Part shown: piece by piece, positions 8,604-17,569 of the stretch
Numbering within the stretch: the stretch's first letter is position 1
How the letters are laid out: every line of letters starts with the position of its first letter
Assembly (NCBI GenBank): GCA_045649405.1
Contig: JAZRPW010000016.1
Span: 26,533 to 90,532 of the forward strand
Length of the DNA stretch: 64,000 bases
Direction of reading: 5' to 3'
Source of the DNA: RUG11462 sp045649405
Lineage (GTDB): Bacteria; Bacillota; Clostridia; Oscillospirales; Acutalibacteraceae
The notes under the pieces: generated by a model
Databases searched by the model: none
Told to the model about the DNA's origin: nothing
What the model saw: only the letters and a program-made list of their open reading frames with translations
Program-made: the position numbers and the translations under genes

Positions 8604-9170
8604 TTAACTCATTTCATCTAATGTTAAAGAGAATGCAGGGAAAAATTCTTTCATAAAAATGTCTGCTTCTTCACATTTCATTTCTTTTAATGATTTCAAA
8701 CAGGTTTTCTTTGCATTTTTAAATTCAGAATTGCCCATTTTCAATTCTTCTTCACATTTAATTATTGCTGAAATTTTGTCTGCCGCTTTGATGATTTTTT
8801 TGTAATCTTCATCATAAAAAAGAATTTTTCTATATTCTTCTTTCATATCATCAGGCAACATTTCAATCAATTTTTCACTTGCAACATCTTCAATATCTTT
8901 AAAAGCTTTTTTGATGTTTGCATTGTCATATTTTACAGGAGTTGGCATATCGCCAGTGATGATTTCAGAAGCATCGTGATAAAGTCCGAAAACTGCTGCA
9001 CGTGCTTCATCATAATTTTTGCCAAGGCGTTTGTTGCCAATTACACACAAAGCGTGCGCAATCATTGCAACTTCACTTGAATGCACCGAAAGAGACTCAT
9101 AAGAAGTGTTTCTCATAAGCGACCAACGGTTTATAAACTTCATTCTTGATACAAAGGCAAAAAATTTCAC
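8604..9170 (-). CDS. yfbR: HD-domain 5'-deoxynucleotidase, YfbR family
   Basis: The 188-residue protein resembles YfbR, which dephosphorylates 5'-deoxyribonucleoside monophosphates. HD metal-binding residues are seen in ESLSVHSSEVAMIAHAL, in GLYHDASEIITGDMPTPVKY (His-Asp pair) and in AADKISA. It has no signal peptide, so it is cytoplasmic. It lies between tatD and the SurA-like gene with short gaps, which suggests a single transcript from the metG promoter. Confidence 0.85.
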   Translation of the reverse strand: MKFFAFVSRMKFINRWSLMRNTSYESLSVHSSEVAMIAHALCVIGNKRLGKNYDEARAAVFGLYHDASEIITGDMPTPVKYDNANIKKAFKDIEDVASEKLIEMLPDDMKEEYRKILFYDEDYKKIIKAADKISAIIKCEEELKMGNSEFKNAKKTCLKSLKEMKCEEADIFMKEFFPAFSLTLDEMS

Positions 9171-9183
9171 TTTTTATTCTCCT

Positions 9184-9936
9184 TTAAAATTTAAAAATCT
9201 CAACTGCGTTTTGGTTGGTAATTTCCAAAACTTCCCTTACCGAAATGCCTTTAATTTCTGCCACTTTTTCGGCAATGTGAATTATATAGTCAGACCTGTT
9301 ACATTTGCCACGGTAAGGCACAGGTGCCATATAAGGCGCATCGGTCTCAAGCACTAATTTTTCAATTGGAATTTCTTTAACCACATCTGGCAACACCCTT
9401 GCATTTTTGAAGGTTAACACACCGCCAATGCCAAGGCTCATTCCAATTTTGACAATTTCTTTTGCTAATTCCACCGAGCCAGAAAAACAATGCACAACAC
9501 CTTTTGGTCTGTACTCTTTCAAAATGCCCAAACTATCTTGATGAGCATCTCTATCATGAAAAGTTATTGGCAAATCTAATTCGTTTGCCACTTCTAACTG
9601 CTCTTTTAACACTGCAATTTGAGTTTCCTTTGGCGAGTCATCATAAAAATAATCAAGACCAATTTCGCCAATTGCAACTGCACGGTTGTGAGAAGCAAGT
9701 TTTATCAATCTTTCTTTGTCAAAAGGCACTTTTGCAGTTTCGTGCGGGTAAACACCCACTGCGGCATAAAGCATATCGCTTGTCTCACACATTTTAAGCA
9801 ACTTTTCGCTGTCATCAAGTGTTACACCGCAGGTTATTATTTTTTCAACACCATTACAACGCATTTCTTCAAGAAGACTTGGCAAATTTTCTTCAAAACG
9901 ACTGTCGTCATAATGTGCGTGGGTATCAATTATCAT
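9184..9936 (-). CDS. tatD: TatD-family metal-dependent deoxyribonuclease
   Basis: The 250-residue TIM-barrel hydrolase is of normal family length. Visible metal ligands and signatures are the N-terminal THAHYDD, GEIGLDYFYD, the CFSGS segment and LETDAPYMAPVPYRG near the C-terminus. Its ATG overlaps the metG stop codon (ATGA), so translation is coupled. The metG-tatD order is common in Firmicutes. Family members act as 3'-5' exonucleases in DNA repair or turnover; the physiological role here is inferred from the family. Confidence 0.92.
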   Translation of the reverse strand: MIIDTHAHYDDSRFEENLPSLLEEMRCNGVEKIITCGVTLDDSEKLLKMCETSDMLYAAVGVYPHETAKVPFDKERLIKLASHNRAVAIGEIGLDYFYDDSPKETQIAVLKEQLEVANELDLPITFHDRDAHQDSLGILKEYRPKGVVHCFSGSVELAKEIVKIGMSLGIGGVLTFKNARVLPDVVKEIPIEKLVLETDAPYMAPVPYRGKCNRSDYIIHIAEKVAEIKGISVREVLEITNQNAVEIFKF

Positions 9937-11876
9937 CTAATTTTTGCTCCTGGAGTCAAACCTTCTGGGAAAATAACTTTAACGCCTTCATCAGTATCAG
10001 CAGCCAAAATCATTCCAAAACTTTCAACGCCACAAAGTTTTGCAGGTTTTAAGTTTGCAACAACAATTACATTTTTACCAATCAAATCTTCTGGTTTGTA
10101 ATAAAGCGCAATGCCTGATGCTACTGTTCTTGGAGTGTCAGAGCCATCATCAAGTGTTAATTTCAACAACTTTTTAGCTTTAGGAATTGGCTCGCAGTCA
10201 ACAACTCTTGCAACACGCAAATCTACCTTTGCAAATTCATCAATTGTAATTTCATCTAAAAATGCAATGTTTTCTTTTTTCTCTTGTTCTTTTTGAGCTT
10301 CTGCAACTTGTTTTTCAATGATTGCGTTTAACTCTTCAATTTCTTTTTCTGCATCAATTCTTGGGAAAAGAACTTCACCACGTTTTACTGTTACTGTTTC
10401 TGACAAAATGCCAAACTTGTCAGCATTTTCATAAGTTACATCTTCATTGTTTGCGCCAATTTGCTCAAAGATTTTTGGCATTGTTGAAGGCATAAACGGA
10501 CAAAGGAGTGTTGTTGCAATACGAATTGCTTCTAACAAGTTGTAAAGCACACAAGCAAGTCTAGGTTTATTCTCTTCGTCTTTTGCAAGCACCCAAGGTG
10601 CAGTTTCATCAATGTATTTGTTAGCACGAGCAACAACCTTGAAAATTTCAATGAGCGCGTTGTTAATTTGAGTTTTATCAATAAACTCATCACATTTTTC
10701 TCGCAGCGTTGTGCAAAGTTTTACCAAATCATCATCAAACTCGCCTGTTGCCTTTTCTTCTGGCAATGTGCCACCAAAATATTTTTCAACCATTGCAACT
10801 GTACGAGAAACAAGGTTTCCAAGACCATTTGCAAGGTCGGTGTTAATTCTGTTAATCATAATCTCATTTGAGAATGAACTGTCTGCGCCAAGCGCCATTT
10901 CACGCAAGATGTGATAACGAATTGCATCTGCACCATAACGTTCGCCCAAAACAAATGGGTCAACAACGTTACCAATTGATTTTGACATTTTTTGGCCGTT
11001 GAAGGTAATCCAACCGTGAACTGCCAAATGCTTTGGCAATGGCAAATCAAGTGCCATTAACATTGCAGGCCAAATGATTGCATGGAAACGTTGAATATCT
11101 TTTGCAACCATATGCACATCAGCAGGCCAGAATTTATTAAAATCTTCATAAGCGCTGTTTTGATAACCAAGCGCAGTAATGTAGTTTGAAAGTGCGTCAA
11201 TCCAAACATAAACAACGTGGTCAGGGTCAAATGTTACCGGAATGCCCCATTTGAAAGATGTTCTTGACACACACAAATCTTCAAGACCTGGTTTGATAAA
11301 GTTGTTTACAAGTTCAACTGCACGAGTTTTTGGTTGTAAAAAATCAGTTTCTGTTAATAACTTTTCAATACGTTCAGCAAAAGGCGCCATTTTAAAGAAA
11401 TATGCCTCTTCTTTTGCTTCGATTACTTCTCTGCCACATTCAGGACATTTACCGTCAACTAACTGGCTTTCTGTCCAGAAAGATTCACAAGGAGTACAAT
11501 ATTTACCTGAATATTCACCCTTGTAAATATAGCCTTTCTTATACAAATCTTCAAAAATCTTTTGAACAGATTCAATGTGATAATCATCAGTTGTACGAAT
11601 ATATCTATCATAATCAATGTTCATATATTTCCAAAGATTTTTGAAAATCTCAACAATTTCATCAACATACTCTTTTGGAGTTATACCATTATCTTTAGCC
11701 TTTTCTTCAATTTTCTGACCGTGCTCATCAGTACCTGTCAAAAACATTACATCAAAGCCTTGCATTCGTTTGTAACGAGCGATTGAATCGCAAGCGACAG
11801 TTGTGTAGCAATGGCCGATATGTGGGTTACCTGATGGGTAATATATCGGAGTTGTGATATAAAATTTCTTTTGCAT
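9933..11876 (-). CDS. metG: Methionyl-tRNA synthetase
   Basis: The 647-residue enzyme charges tRNA-Met. The HIGH motif appears as PHIGHCY near residue 18, KMSKS lies near residue 300 (GQKMSKSIGN), and a single knuckle with CxxC pairs (CTPCESF and CPECGRE) lies near 130-150. The C-terminal 110 residues form an OB-fold tRNA-binding domain (FAKVDLRVARVVDCE). A sigma-A promoter at 11914-11942 serves it, and no T-box leader is visible. It is the first gene of a run through tatD, yfbR, a SurA-like gene and glgBCD. Confidence 0.97.
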   Translation of the reverse strand: MQKKFYITTPIYYPSGNPHIGHCYTTVACDSIARYKRMQGFDVMFLTGTDEHGQKIEEKAKDNGITPKEYVDEIVEIFKNLWKYMNIDYDRYIRTTDDYHIESVQKIFEDLYKKGYIYKGEYSGKYCTPCESFWTESQLVDGKCPECGREVIEAKEEAYFFKMAPFAERIEKLLTETDFLQPKTRAVELVNNFIKPGLEDLCVSRTSFKWGIPVTFDPDHVVYVWIDALSNYITALGYQNSAYEDFNKFWPADVHMVAKDIQRFHAIIWPAMLMALDLPLPKHLAVHGWITFNGQKMSKSIGNVVDPFVLGERYGADAIRYHILREMALGADSSFSNEIMINRINTDLANGLGNLVSRTVAMVEKYFGGTLPEEKATGEFDDDLVKLCTTLREKCDEFIDKTQINNALIEIFKVVARANKYIDETAPWVLAKDEENKPRLACVLYNLLEAIRIATTLLCPFMPSTMPKIFEQIGANNEDVTYENADKFGILSETVTVKRGEVLFPRIDAEKEIEELNAIIEKQVAEAQKEQEKKENIAFLDEITIDEFAKVDLRVARVVDCEPIPKAKKLLKLTLDDGSDTPRTVASGIALYYKPEDLIGKNVIVVANLKPAKLCGVESFGMILAADTDEGVKVIFPEGLTPGAKIR

Positions 11877-11913
11877 TTTTTATTACTCCTTAAAAAATAA
11901 ATTTATTCAGTTT

Positions 11914-11942
11914 ATTATAACTCTAATTTTTCCAAAATTCAA
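11914..11942 (-). promoter_or_regulatory. Sigma-A promoter for the metG operon
   Basis: On the minus strand, TTGAAT, 17 bases, TATAAT. It is followed by a leader of about 30 bases with AAGGAG before the metG ATG. Confidence 0.7.
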
Positions 11943-11968
11943 GTATTTTATATATAAATATATAATAT

Positions 11969-11997
11969 AAAAGTCGCCTGATTAACAGACGACTTTT
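11969..11997 (-). terminator. Terminator of the lipoprotein gene
   Basis: AAAAGTCG-C-CTG / CAG-A-CGACTTTT with a 5-base loop lies 11 bases downstream of the lipoprotein stop on the minus strand. Confidence 0.8.
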
Positions 11998-12008
11998 ATC
12001 TACACTTC

Positions 12009-12491
12009 TTATTCGTTATAAAAAAAGCTCACTTGATCAAAATATTTATCAAAAATATTGTACAGATTTGTATATGCCGAATTTTCACTCCAACCAAAGT
12101 ATCTTATTGTTTTGTTGTTAACTCCAATCAGAGTTGATTTAGCATCGGCAACAAATGGACGATTTTCTTCTTTGTCATAATAAATTTCTTTAATATATGA
12201 TTTTAATTCTGAAAATTCTTCGTCTGTTAATTCAAACTCCATAGCAACTGATGGGTTTTCTAAATAGTCTTCTTCTAAAATTTTTTCATCATATCCATAA
12301 TAATCGGCATTGCCAGTATAAACCGTTACTTTGTTTTCGTTTACTTCATAAAGAATTGTATTATTTGAAATCTTTGGAGCAATATGTGCAATTCTAAATT
12401 TTGAAAAATCAGGATTTTCATCGGTTTTTCTACACGAAACCAAACACAAAACAAATAATAAACTTAAACACAAAGCAATAAATCTTTTCAT
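12009..12491 (-). CDS. Small lipoprotein of unknown function
   Basis: A lipoprotein signal with lipobox LVSC (Cys about residue 20) is followed by a mature domain of about 140 residues with no recognised family. The ATG at 12491 has GGAG upstream at good spacing; a longer frame to 12536 lacks such support and would overlap the thioesterase gene. The start is 18 bases after the thioesterase stop, so the two probably share a transcript, but no functional link is evident. Confidence 0.7.
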   Translation of the reverse strand: MKRFIALCLSLLFVLCLVSCRKTDENPDFSKFRIAHIAPKISNNTILYEVNENKVTVYTGNADYYGYDEKILEEDYLENPSVAMEFELTDEEFSELKSYIKEIYYDKEENRPFVADAKSTLIGVNNKTIRYFGWSENSAYTNLYNIFDKYFDQVSFFYNE

Positions 12492-12508
12492 ATTTTTTCT
12501 CCTATTAT

Positions 12509-13234
12509 CTACACCTCTATACTTGCTCTGAAACAAGTGTCGTTTTCTTTTTCGCCTTTAAGAAAAATCGCGCCATCATTTTCAGCATAACTTACTTCTA
12601 CCTTTTCTCCAAGGGTTGCTTCTTTTACATAGTCAAGCGCAAATCTCTTAATATTTAGCGCTTGTTCAGGCTTTATAAAATCCACCAAAAAATCGGCATA
12701 AAGCGCATTATTTAGATGGTCATTTGTATCAAGCATTGAGAACAAAATCTTCTTACTTCCCACAACTTCCATCTCTTTTGGCAGATGAATTTTAGACGGA
12801 TTACCAACTGCATTTTCGTGAGTATCTTCAGTTGGCAACTCAAATCCTAATGCAGATGGTTTTACTATTTTATGCTCACTTGCGCTTACAAGCACAAAAA
12901 CAGATGTGCTTTCAATAACTGTTTCACCCTTTTCATCAATCCAATTATACGAGCGGTAAAACTTTAATCCTTTTAACTGCTTATTCCAGGTATGAATAGT
13001 TAAATTCTCGCCGAAAGTTGGCATTCTATGAATAACGCTTTCTGTATTAACAAGCACAAAAACAACGCCGTTTTTACGTATTGCATTGTAATCATAACCA
13101 TAATCAGTTGCAAGATGAATTTCGCCCGCCTGTTCTTGATACTTTAAAATCGATGAAAGTCGCATTTTTTGTTTTGCGCCCGTATCAAAAGAGCCAACCT
13201 TAACTTTATAATCAAAATTGCATATACCAGCCAT
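12509..13234 (-). CDS. Acyl-ACP thioesterase (FatA/FatB-like)
   Basis: The 241-residue protein is a double hot-dog thioesterase of the type that releases fatty acids from acyl carrier protein. The second hot-dog holds DTNDHLNNALYADF, which contains the Asn/His catalytic pattern of the family. It has no signal peptide. The gene is divergent from the DegT aminotransferase. In gut Clostridia such enzymes are thought to control acyl chain release; the chain-length preference cannot be read from the sequence. Confidence 0.82.
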   Translation of the reverse strand: MAGICNFDYKVKVGSFDTGAKQKMRLSSILKYQEQAGEIHLATDYGYDYNAIRKNGVVFVLVNTESVIHRMPTFGENLTIHTWNKQLKGLKFYRSYNWIDEKGETVIESTSVFVLVSASEHKIVKPSALGFELPTEDTHENAVGNPSKIHLPKEMEVVGSKKILFSMLDTNDHLNNALYADFLVDFIKPEQALNIKRFALDYVKEATLGEKVEVSYAENDGAIFLKGEKENDTCFRASIEV

Positions 13235-13266
13235 ACTAAAAAAATCCTTTGTTTTTTTGATAAAAA

Positions 13267-13327
13267 CATTATAACCTTAAATTTTGAAAAAGTAAAGTTG
13301 ATTTTTTTGACAGTTAGGGTTATAATG
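13267..13327. promoter_or_regulatory. Divergent sigma-A promoters (thioesterase / DegT)
   Basis: Plus strand: TTGATT (13298-13303), 17 bases, TATAAT (13321-13326). Minus strand: TTTACT (13296-13291), 17 bases, TATAAT (13273-13268). The two -10 regions are perfect inverted copies, CATTATAACC at 13267-13276 and GGTTATAATG at 13318-13327. Confidence 0.65.
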
Positions 13328-13354
13328 TAAAAAAATACTTTTTGAGGTTTAGTT

Positions 13355-14557
13355 ATGAGAAACATTCCTTTTTCTCCACCTGATATATCAGAAGAAGAAA
13401 TTTTAGCTGTTGCTGATACTTTGCGCTCTGGTTGGATTACAACCGGACCAAAGACAAAACAGTTTGAAAAAGAAATTACAGAATATGTTGGCAGTGCGTC
13501 TTGCGCTTGTTTGGCGAGTGCTACTGCAGGGCTTGAGTGCACTTTGCGAATTTTAGGCATAGGCAAAGGCGATGAGGTAATTGTGCCTGCTTACACCTAC
13601 ACCGCAACTGCTTCTGTTGTGCACCATGTTGGCGCAAAAATTGTTATGTGTGATTTAGAAAAAGATTCATTTTTTATGGACCTTGACAAACTTTCATCAC
13701 TCATTACAGAAAAAACAAAAGCAATTATCTCGGTTGACATTGCCGGTGTTGTTTGTGATTATGATAAAATTTTTGAAATTGTAAATAGCAAAAAAGCGCT
13801 TTTTAAACCAAATAATGATTTGCAAAAAGCATTCGGCAGAATTGCTGTTATTGCAGATGGTGCGCACTCATTTGGTGCAAAGAAAAATGGCAAATGCGCA
13901 GGTAACATTGCTGACTTTACTGCTTTTTCTTTCCACGCAGTTAAAAACCTTACAACTGCAGAAGGTGGCGCTGTAACTTGGAGCAAAAAAGACTTTTTGG
14001 ATGACGAATGGCTTTACAAACAATATATGCTTCAGTCTCTTCACGGTCAAAACAAAGATGCTCTTGCAAAAACAAAGGCAGGCGCTTGGGAATATGATAT
14101 TTCTGCTCCGCTTTACAAATGCAATATGACTGATATTATGGCATCAATTGGTCTTGTTCAGTTAAAAAGATACCAGCAAATGCTTAAAAAGCGCCAAGAA
14201 TTCATTGAAACTTACAATGAAATTTTGTGTGAAAGTCGTTTCAAACCACTTGCTCATTACAGCGAAAACTCAACTTCAAGCGGCCACTTGTATTTGCTTA
14301 GAATTGATGGCATTTCAAAAGAGCAACGCGGAGAAATTATTGAAAAAATGGCAGAGCGTGGCATTGCAACAAACGTGCATTACAAGCCATTGCCACTTCT
14401 TACTGCTTATAAAGATTTGGGCTTTGAAATTAAAGATTTTCCTAACGCTTATGCCCAGTTTGAAAATGAAATTACTTTGCCACTTAATACAAAAATGACT
14501 AAAGATGATGTTGTTTATGTGGCGCAAACTTTGAAAGAAATTTGTAAGGATTATTAA
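13355..14557 (+). CDS. DegT/DnrJ/EryC1/StrS-family aminotransferase
   Basis: This 400-residue PLP enzyme belongs to the family that aminates keto-sugars for cell-surface glycans. The Schiff-base Lys is K197 in FHAVKNLTTAEGGA, and IADGAHSFGA (about 166-175) holds the PLP-pyridine Asp. Residues at the very start (PFSPPDISEEE) are typical. The ribosome binding site is weak. No other nucleotide-sugar gene adjoins it; the next gene is queH, whose ATG is 2 bases after this stop. The sugar substrate is unknown. Confidence 0.85.
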   Translation: MRNIPFSPPDISEEEILAVADTLRSGWITTGPKTKQFEKEITEYVGSASCACLASATAGLECTLRILGIGKGDEVIVPAYTYTATASVVHHVGAKIVMCDLEKDSFFMDLDKLSSLITEKTKAIISVDIAGVVCDYDKIFEIVNSKKALFKPNNDLQKAFGRIAVIADGAHSFGAKKNGKCAGNIADFTAFSFHAVKNLTTAEGGAVTWSKKDFLDDEWLYKQYMLQSLHGQNKDALAKTKAGAWEYDISAPLYKCNMTDIMASIGLVQLKRYQQMLKKRQEFIETYNEILCESRFKPLAHYSENSTSSGHLYLLRIDGISKEQRGEIIEKMAERGIATNVHYKPLPLLTAYKDLGFEIKDFPNAYAQFENEITLPLNTKMTKDDVVYVAQTLKEICKDY

Positions 14558-14558
14558 A

Positions 14559-15185
14559 ATGCCAAAGAATTATCAATTATTACTTGATAAAACTTTAGAT
14601 GATTTACAACAAGGTGCAAAACCACGCTTGTTATTACAGGTGTGTTGTGCGCCTTGTTCTTCATATGTTTTGGAATATTTAAACAAGCATTTTGATATTA
14701 CTCTTTTCTTTTACAACCCAAACATTAGCCCACAAGATGAATATTTTTTCAGGGCAGATGAGTTAAAGCGTTTAACACGCGAGATGCCACTTGAAACAAT
14801 TCCAAACATTGTTGTGTGTGATTATGATTACAACGAATTTTTGGAAATTGCAAGTGGAAAAGAAGATTTGCCAGAAGGTGGTGCTCGTTGTTTTTTGTGT
14901 TATGAATTGCGACTTGAAAGAACAGCGCAGTTTGCAAAAGAGAAAAATTTTGATTATTTTTGCACAACCCTTTCAATTTCGCCACACAAAAATGCGCAAA
15001 AATTGAACGAAATTGGCAAGGCGCTTTCAAACAAATATAATGTGCCTTATTTATTTTCAGATTTTAAGAAAAAGAATGGTTACAAGCGCTCAATAGAGCT
15101 TTCAAAAGAATATAATTTGTATCGCCAAGACTATTGTGGATGCGAATTTCCAAAGGCAAATTCGGCGCAAATTAAAGAAAAATAA
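14559..15185 (+). CDS. queH: Epoxyqueuosine reductase QueH
   Basis: The 208-residue protein matches QueH (former DUF208), which reduces epoxyqueuosine to queuosine in tRNA without cobalamin. The characteristic Cys clusters are present: CCAPC (29-33), CFLCYE near 108 and YRQDYCGCEF near the C-terminus, together the ligands for a 4Fe-4S cluster and an extra iron. It is probably translated from the same mRNA as the DegT gene. Other queuosine genes are not in the window. Confidence 0.9.
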   Translation: MPKNYQLLLDKTLDDLQQGAKPRLLLQVCCAPCSSYVLEYLNKHFDITLFFYNPNISPQDEYFFRADELKRLTREMPLETIPNIVVCDYDYNEFLEIASGKEDLPEGGARCFLCYELRLERTAQFAKEKNFDYFCTTLSISPHKNAQKLNEIGKALSNKYNVPYLFSDFKKKNGYKRSIELSKEYNLYRQDYCGCEFPKANSAQIKEK

Positions 15186-15214
15186 ATATTTTTTTAATTT
15201 TTAGAAAAAAACAC

Positions 15215-15243
15215 TTGACAAACACAAAACTATAAGATATAAT
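15215..15243 (+). promoter_or_regulatory. Consensus sigma-A promoter of the tRNA operon
   Basis: A perfect TTGACA (15215-15220), 17 bases, and perfect TATAAT (15238-15243). The first tRNA begins 34 bases after the -10. Confidence 0.88.
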
Positions 15244-15277
15244 GGTCAAGCGTCAAAAAGTTTGAGGCATTTCATAT

Positions 15278-15354
15278 GGCTGGGTAGCTCAGTTGGCTAG
15301 AGCATTCGGTTCATACCCGAAGTGTCGTTGGTTCAAATCCAATCGCAGCTACCA
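15278..15354 (+). tRNA. tRNA-Met (anticodon CAT), elongator type
   Basis: Cloverleaf with the anticodon loop TTCATAC between TTCGG and CCGAA, T-arm GTTGG TTCAAAT CCAAT, and encoded CCA. It lacks the three G-C pairs of the initiator anticodon stem. The start pair is G1-T72, as in other elongator tRNA-Met. Acceptor position 6 shows G opposite G (see findings). Confidence 0.93.
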
Positions 15355-15358
15355 ATAT

Positions 15359-15433
15359 GGCCCGGTGGTCAAGCGGTTAAGACACCGCCCTTTCACGGCG
15401 GTAACACGGGTTCGATTCCCGTCCGGGTCACCA
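15359..15433 (+). tRNA. tRNA-Glu (anticodon TTC)
   Basis: Cloverleaf with the anticodon loop CTTTCAC, T-arm CGGGTTCGATTCCCG and encoded CCA. It is 4 bases downstream of tRNA-Met in the same transcript. Confidence 0.96.
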
Positions 15434-15436
15434 AAC

Positions 15437-15468
15437 AAAAAAGACTTCACTTTTGTGAAGTCTTTTTT
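15437..15468 (+). terminator. Terminator of the tRNA operon
   Basis: AAAAAAGACTTCAC / GTGAAGTCTTTTTT with a TTTT loop, directly after tRNA-Glu. It is symmetrical and may work both ways. Confidence 0.92.
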
Positions 15469-15624
15469 GTTTATTGATTTAGTCAAGGGAATCGAACCCA
15501 TTGCAGATGTTTTTCGGTTGCTAATTTTTAAAAAGTGTCTTATACCGATGAATAATTAATAATTGTAAATCCCAAAATTTTATGTTAATATATTAATATG
15601 TTAAATTTTAAGAGGTAAAAAAGC

Positions 15625-16983
15625 ATGTTAACAAATGATTTTATTTCACTTTGCGAAAATTTTGCCAACAGCAGAAATGATGTTTTAGATGAAATGTTAT
15701 TAGAGCACAAAAAAACTTGCAATTATCTTATTGAATTAAATAGTTGCGCTTTGGAATTTAGATATATCAAAAAAGCGTTTGGCTATTTCAAGCCAAGTTC
15801 TCTATATTGTGTTATTCATCTTAAAAAAAGAAGTGTTGTACATTATCACTTGCCAGACATAATTCCATTTTTGGAACACAAAACCTTTGACCCTTGCTAT
15901 TTCTGGAATATAGAAAACACTGAAAGATTGGATAGTTGTTTTTCAAGTCTTGTAAAAACTTTAGAAAATGTTCTTTCTCAATTAACACCTTTTATATTAG
16001 ATGATTCTGTTCTTTTAAAATCACTTTTTGAAAACTACAAAAACATTTACAATCTTAAAGATACAAGTATAGATTTTACTAAAATTGAAGACCAAAATGA
16101 TTATGCTCAAAATTATTTCTTAAACTTGCAAAACATGAGAGACGGTTTTGTTTTTTCAAGATTTTGCAACTTCAAACCTTTCGAATTGTTAGTTGAAAAT
16201 AAAACTGAAAAAGCTTTAGAAAAATACGAAGAAATCAATCAAAAAGGCAAACTCTTTGAATACGAAAAATGCTTAATTGACCATATAAAATCCATCAACT
16301 TTGAATTTTCGGTGTTTGATTCTTCTTGCGACACATCTTTAGCAGACAAGGTGCATTCGCCACTAAACATATTAAAAGCATTTTTAATTATATTCACTAT
16401 TTCTTCTATTTTATTTTGTGGCGTTTTTGTTATTTACAATTTAATAATCTCTGCAAATACCCTTGTTGTATTATCTGCTCCATGGTATACAAGTTTTTGT
16501 TGTGCAGCGTTATGCTCTATTTTCGGTACCATTGCCCTAATTTCACATATTCCTATATCCAACAAACATATCACAAAAAAAGAAGCAAAAGAATTTTTAA
16601 AAACATTAGTACCAACAGGCACTAAAAAATTCTCACTCATAACTTTTATATTATCGATTATAGCCTCAATATTTTTTGCTGTGATGATTTTGGTTTCAAA
16701 TGTTAGATTTTATGATAACAAAATAACTTTTGATTCAAAAACTCGCTCTTACGAAAATATTAATAGTGTTTATTACATATCTGCAAGATACAATGATTTT
16801 GGAGATAGAATAGAGCGAGATTCTTATGTAATTTTATTTAACGATAAAACAGCACTCGATTTAGATGGTTACACATCGGTTGAATTTACAAAAAAAGAAG
16901 TTTTACCATTATTAAAAGACAAAGGTTTTGATGTTAAATTTGCTGATTCTGAAAAAGATTTGCCTTGGTATATACAAAATTAA
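15625..16983 (+). CDS. Unknown membrane protein with large N-terminal domain
   Basis: A 452-residue protein I do not recognise. The N-terminal 240 residues are soluble and mostly helical with many aromatic residues. Three membrane helices follow (about 250-275, 285-310 and 340-365), and then a soluble C-terminal domain of about 85 residues (FYDNKITFDSKTRSYENI and onward) that looks like a small PH-like beta domain. AGAGG precedes the start. It is preceded by the tRNA operon and followed by another unknown membrane protein whose C-terminal region is similar in style, so the two may work together. Confidence 0.6.
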   Translation: MLTNDFISLCENFANSRNDVLDEMLLEHKKTCNYLIELNSCALEFRYIKKAFGYFKPSSLYCVIHLKKRSVVHYHLPDIIPFLEHKTFDPCYFWNIENTERLDSCFSSLVKTLENVLSQLTPFILDDSVLLKSLFENYKNIYNLKDTSIDFTKIEDQNDYAQNYFLNLQNMRDGFVFSRFCNFKPFELLVENKTEKALEKYEEINQKGKLFEYEKCLIDHIKSINFEFSVFDSSCDTSLADKVHSPLNILKAFLIIFTISSILFCGVFVIYNLIISANTLVVLSAPWYTSFCCAALCSIFGTIALISHIPISNKHITKKEAKEFLKTLVPTGTKKFSLITFILSIIASIFFAVMILVSNVRFYDNKITFDSKTRSYENINSVYYISARYNDFGDRIERDSYVILFNDKTALDLDGYTSVEFTKKEVLPLLKDKGFDVKFADSEKDLPWYIQN

Positions 16984-17081
16984 CTTTTTACTTTTAATGA
17001 TATTCGATTGTTGTATTTATTCAAAAATATGTTAATATAAAATCGTAATTACATAGAATATAATATTATAGGAGTTTTAAA

Positions 17082-17549
17082 ATGCTTTTATATAAAATTG
17101 CATATATTTGTACCCTTATTATTTCATTTCTTTCTGTTCTTATTTTTTTTAAAACTATTTTAAAACCAAATAAAAATGTTATAAAAATTTCAAACACTGT
17201 TTTAATTTTTTGCATTTTTGGAACGATACTATTAAATTTTGCGCTATATGGAAGTTTTGGTAAACTTGGGCATTTTATTTTGTTTTTTGCTTCGCAGTTA
17301 CTTTGCTTTTTTATTTCTATTTGTTGTCTCAAACAAGCAGTAGAATTTAACGAAGAATATTTTGTTAACTATGGCTTATTCAAAAAAACAGTTTTTAATT
17401 ATTGCGAAATTGAAAAATATTATATTAAAAATTCTTTTTTAGTTATAATTGTTAAAAATAAAAAAATTAGAATATCAACAACCCTTTGTAACAACAATTT
17501 ATTTGAATTTTTTAAAGTTTTAAAACAAAAAACAAATAAAAATCCGTAG
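17082..17549 (+). CDS. Unknown small membrane protein
   Basis: The 155-residue protein has three hydrophobic segments (about 1-26, 35-57 and 62-82) and a soluble tail (YGLFKKTVFNYCEIEKYYI and onward) resembling the end of the upstream protein: a short beta-rich segment after the last helix. AGGAG lies 9 bases before the ATG. The last codons overlap the left arm of the terminator at 17538-17567. No function can be given. Confidence 0.6.
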   Translation: MLLYKIAYICTLIISFLSVLIFFKTILKPNKNVIKISNTVLIFCIFGTILLNFALYGSFGKLGHFILFFASQLLCFFISICCLKQAVEFNEEYFVNYGLFKKTVFNYCEIEKYYIKNSFLVIIVKNKKIRISTTLCNNNLFEFFKVLKQKTNKNP

Positions 17550-17567
17550 CAAAAGCTACGGATTTTT
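17538..17567. terminator. Bidirectional terminator
   Basis: AAAAATCCGTAGC / GCTACGGATTTTT with an AAAA loop. It overlaps the end of the plus-strand gene and abuts the nrdR stop on the minus strand, so it serves both. Confidence 0.88.
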
Positions 17568-17569
17568 TG

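Noticed and set aside
15293..15559. Open frame of 88 codons across the tRNA genes
   Set aside because: It is a translation of two tRNAs and their terminator; it has no ribosome binding site.
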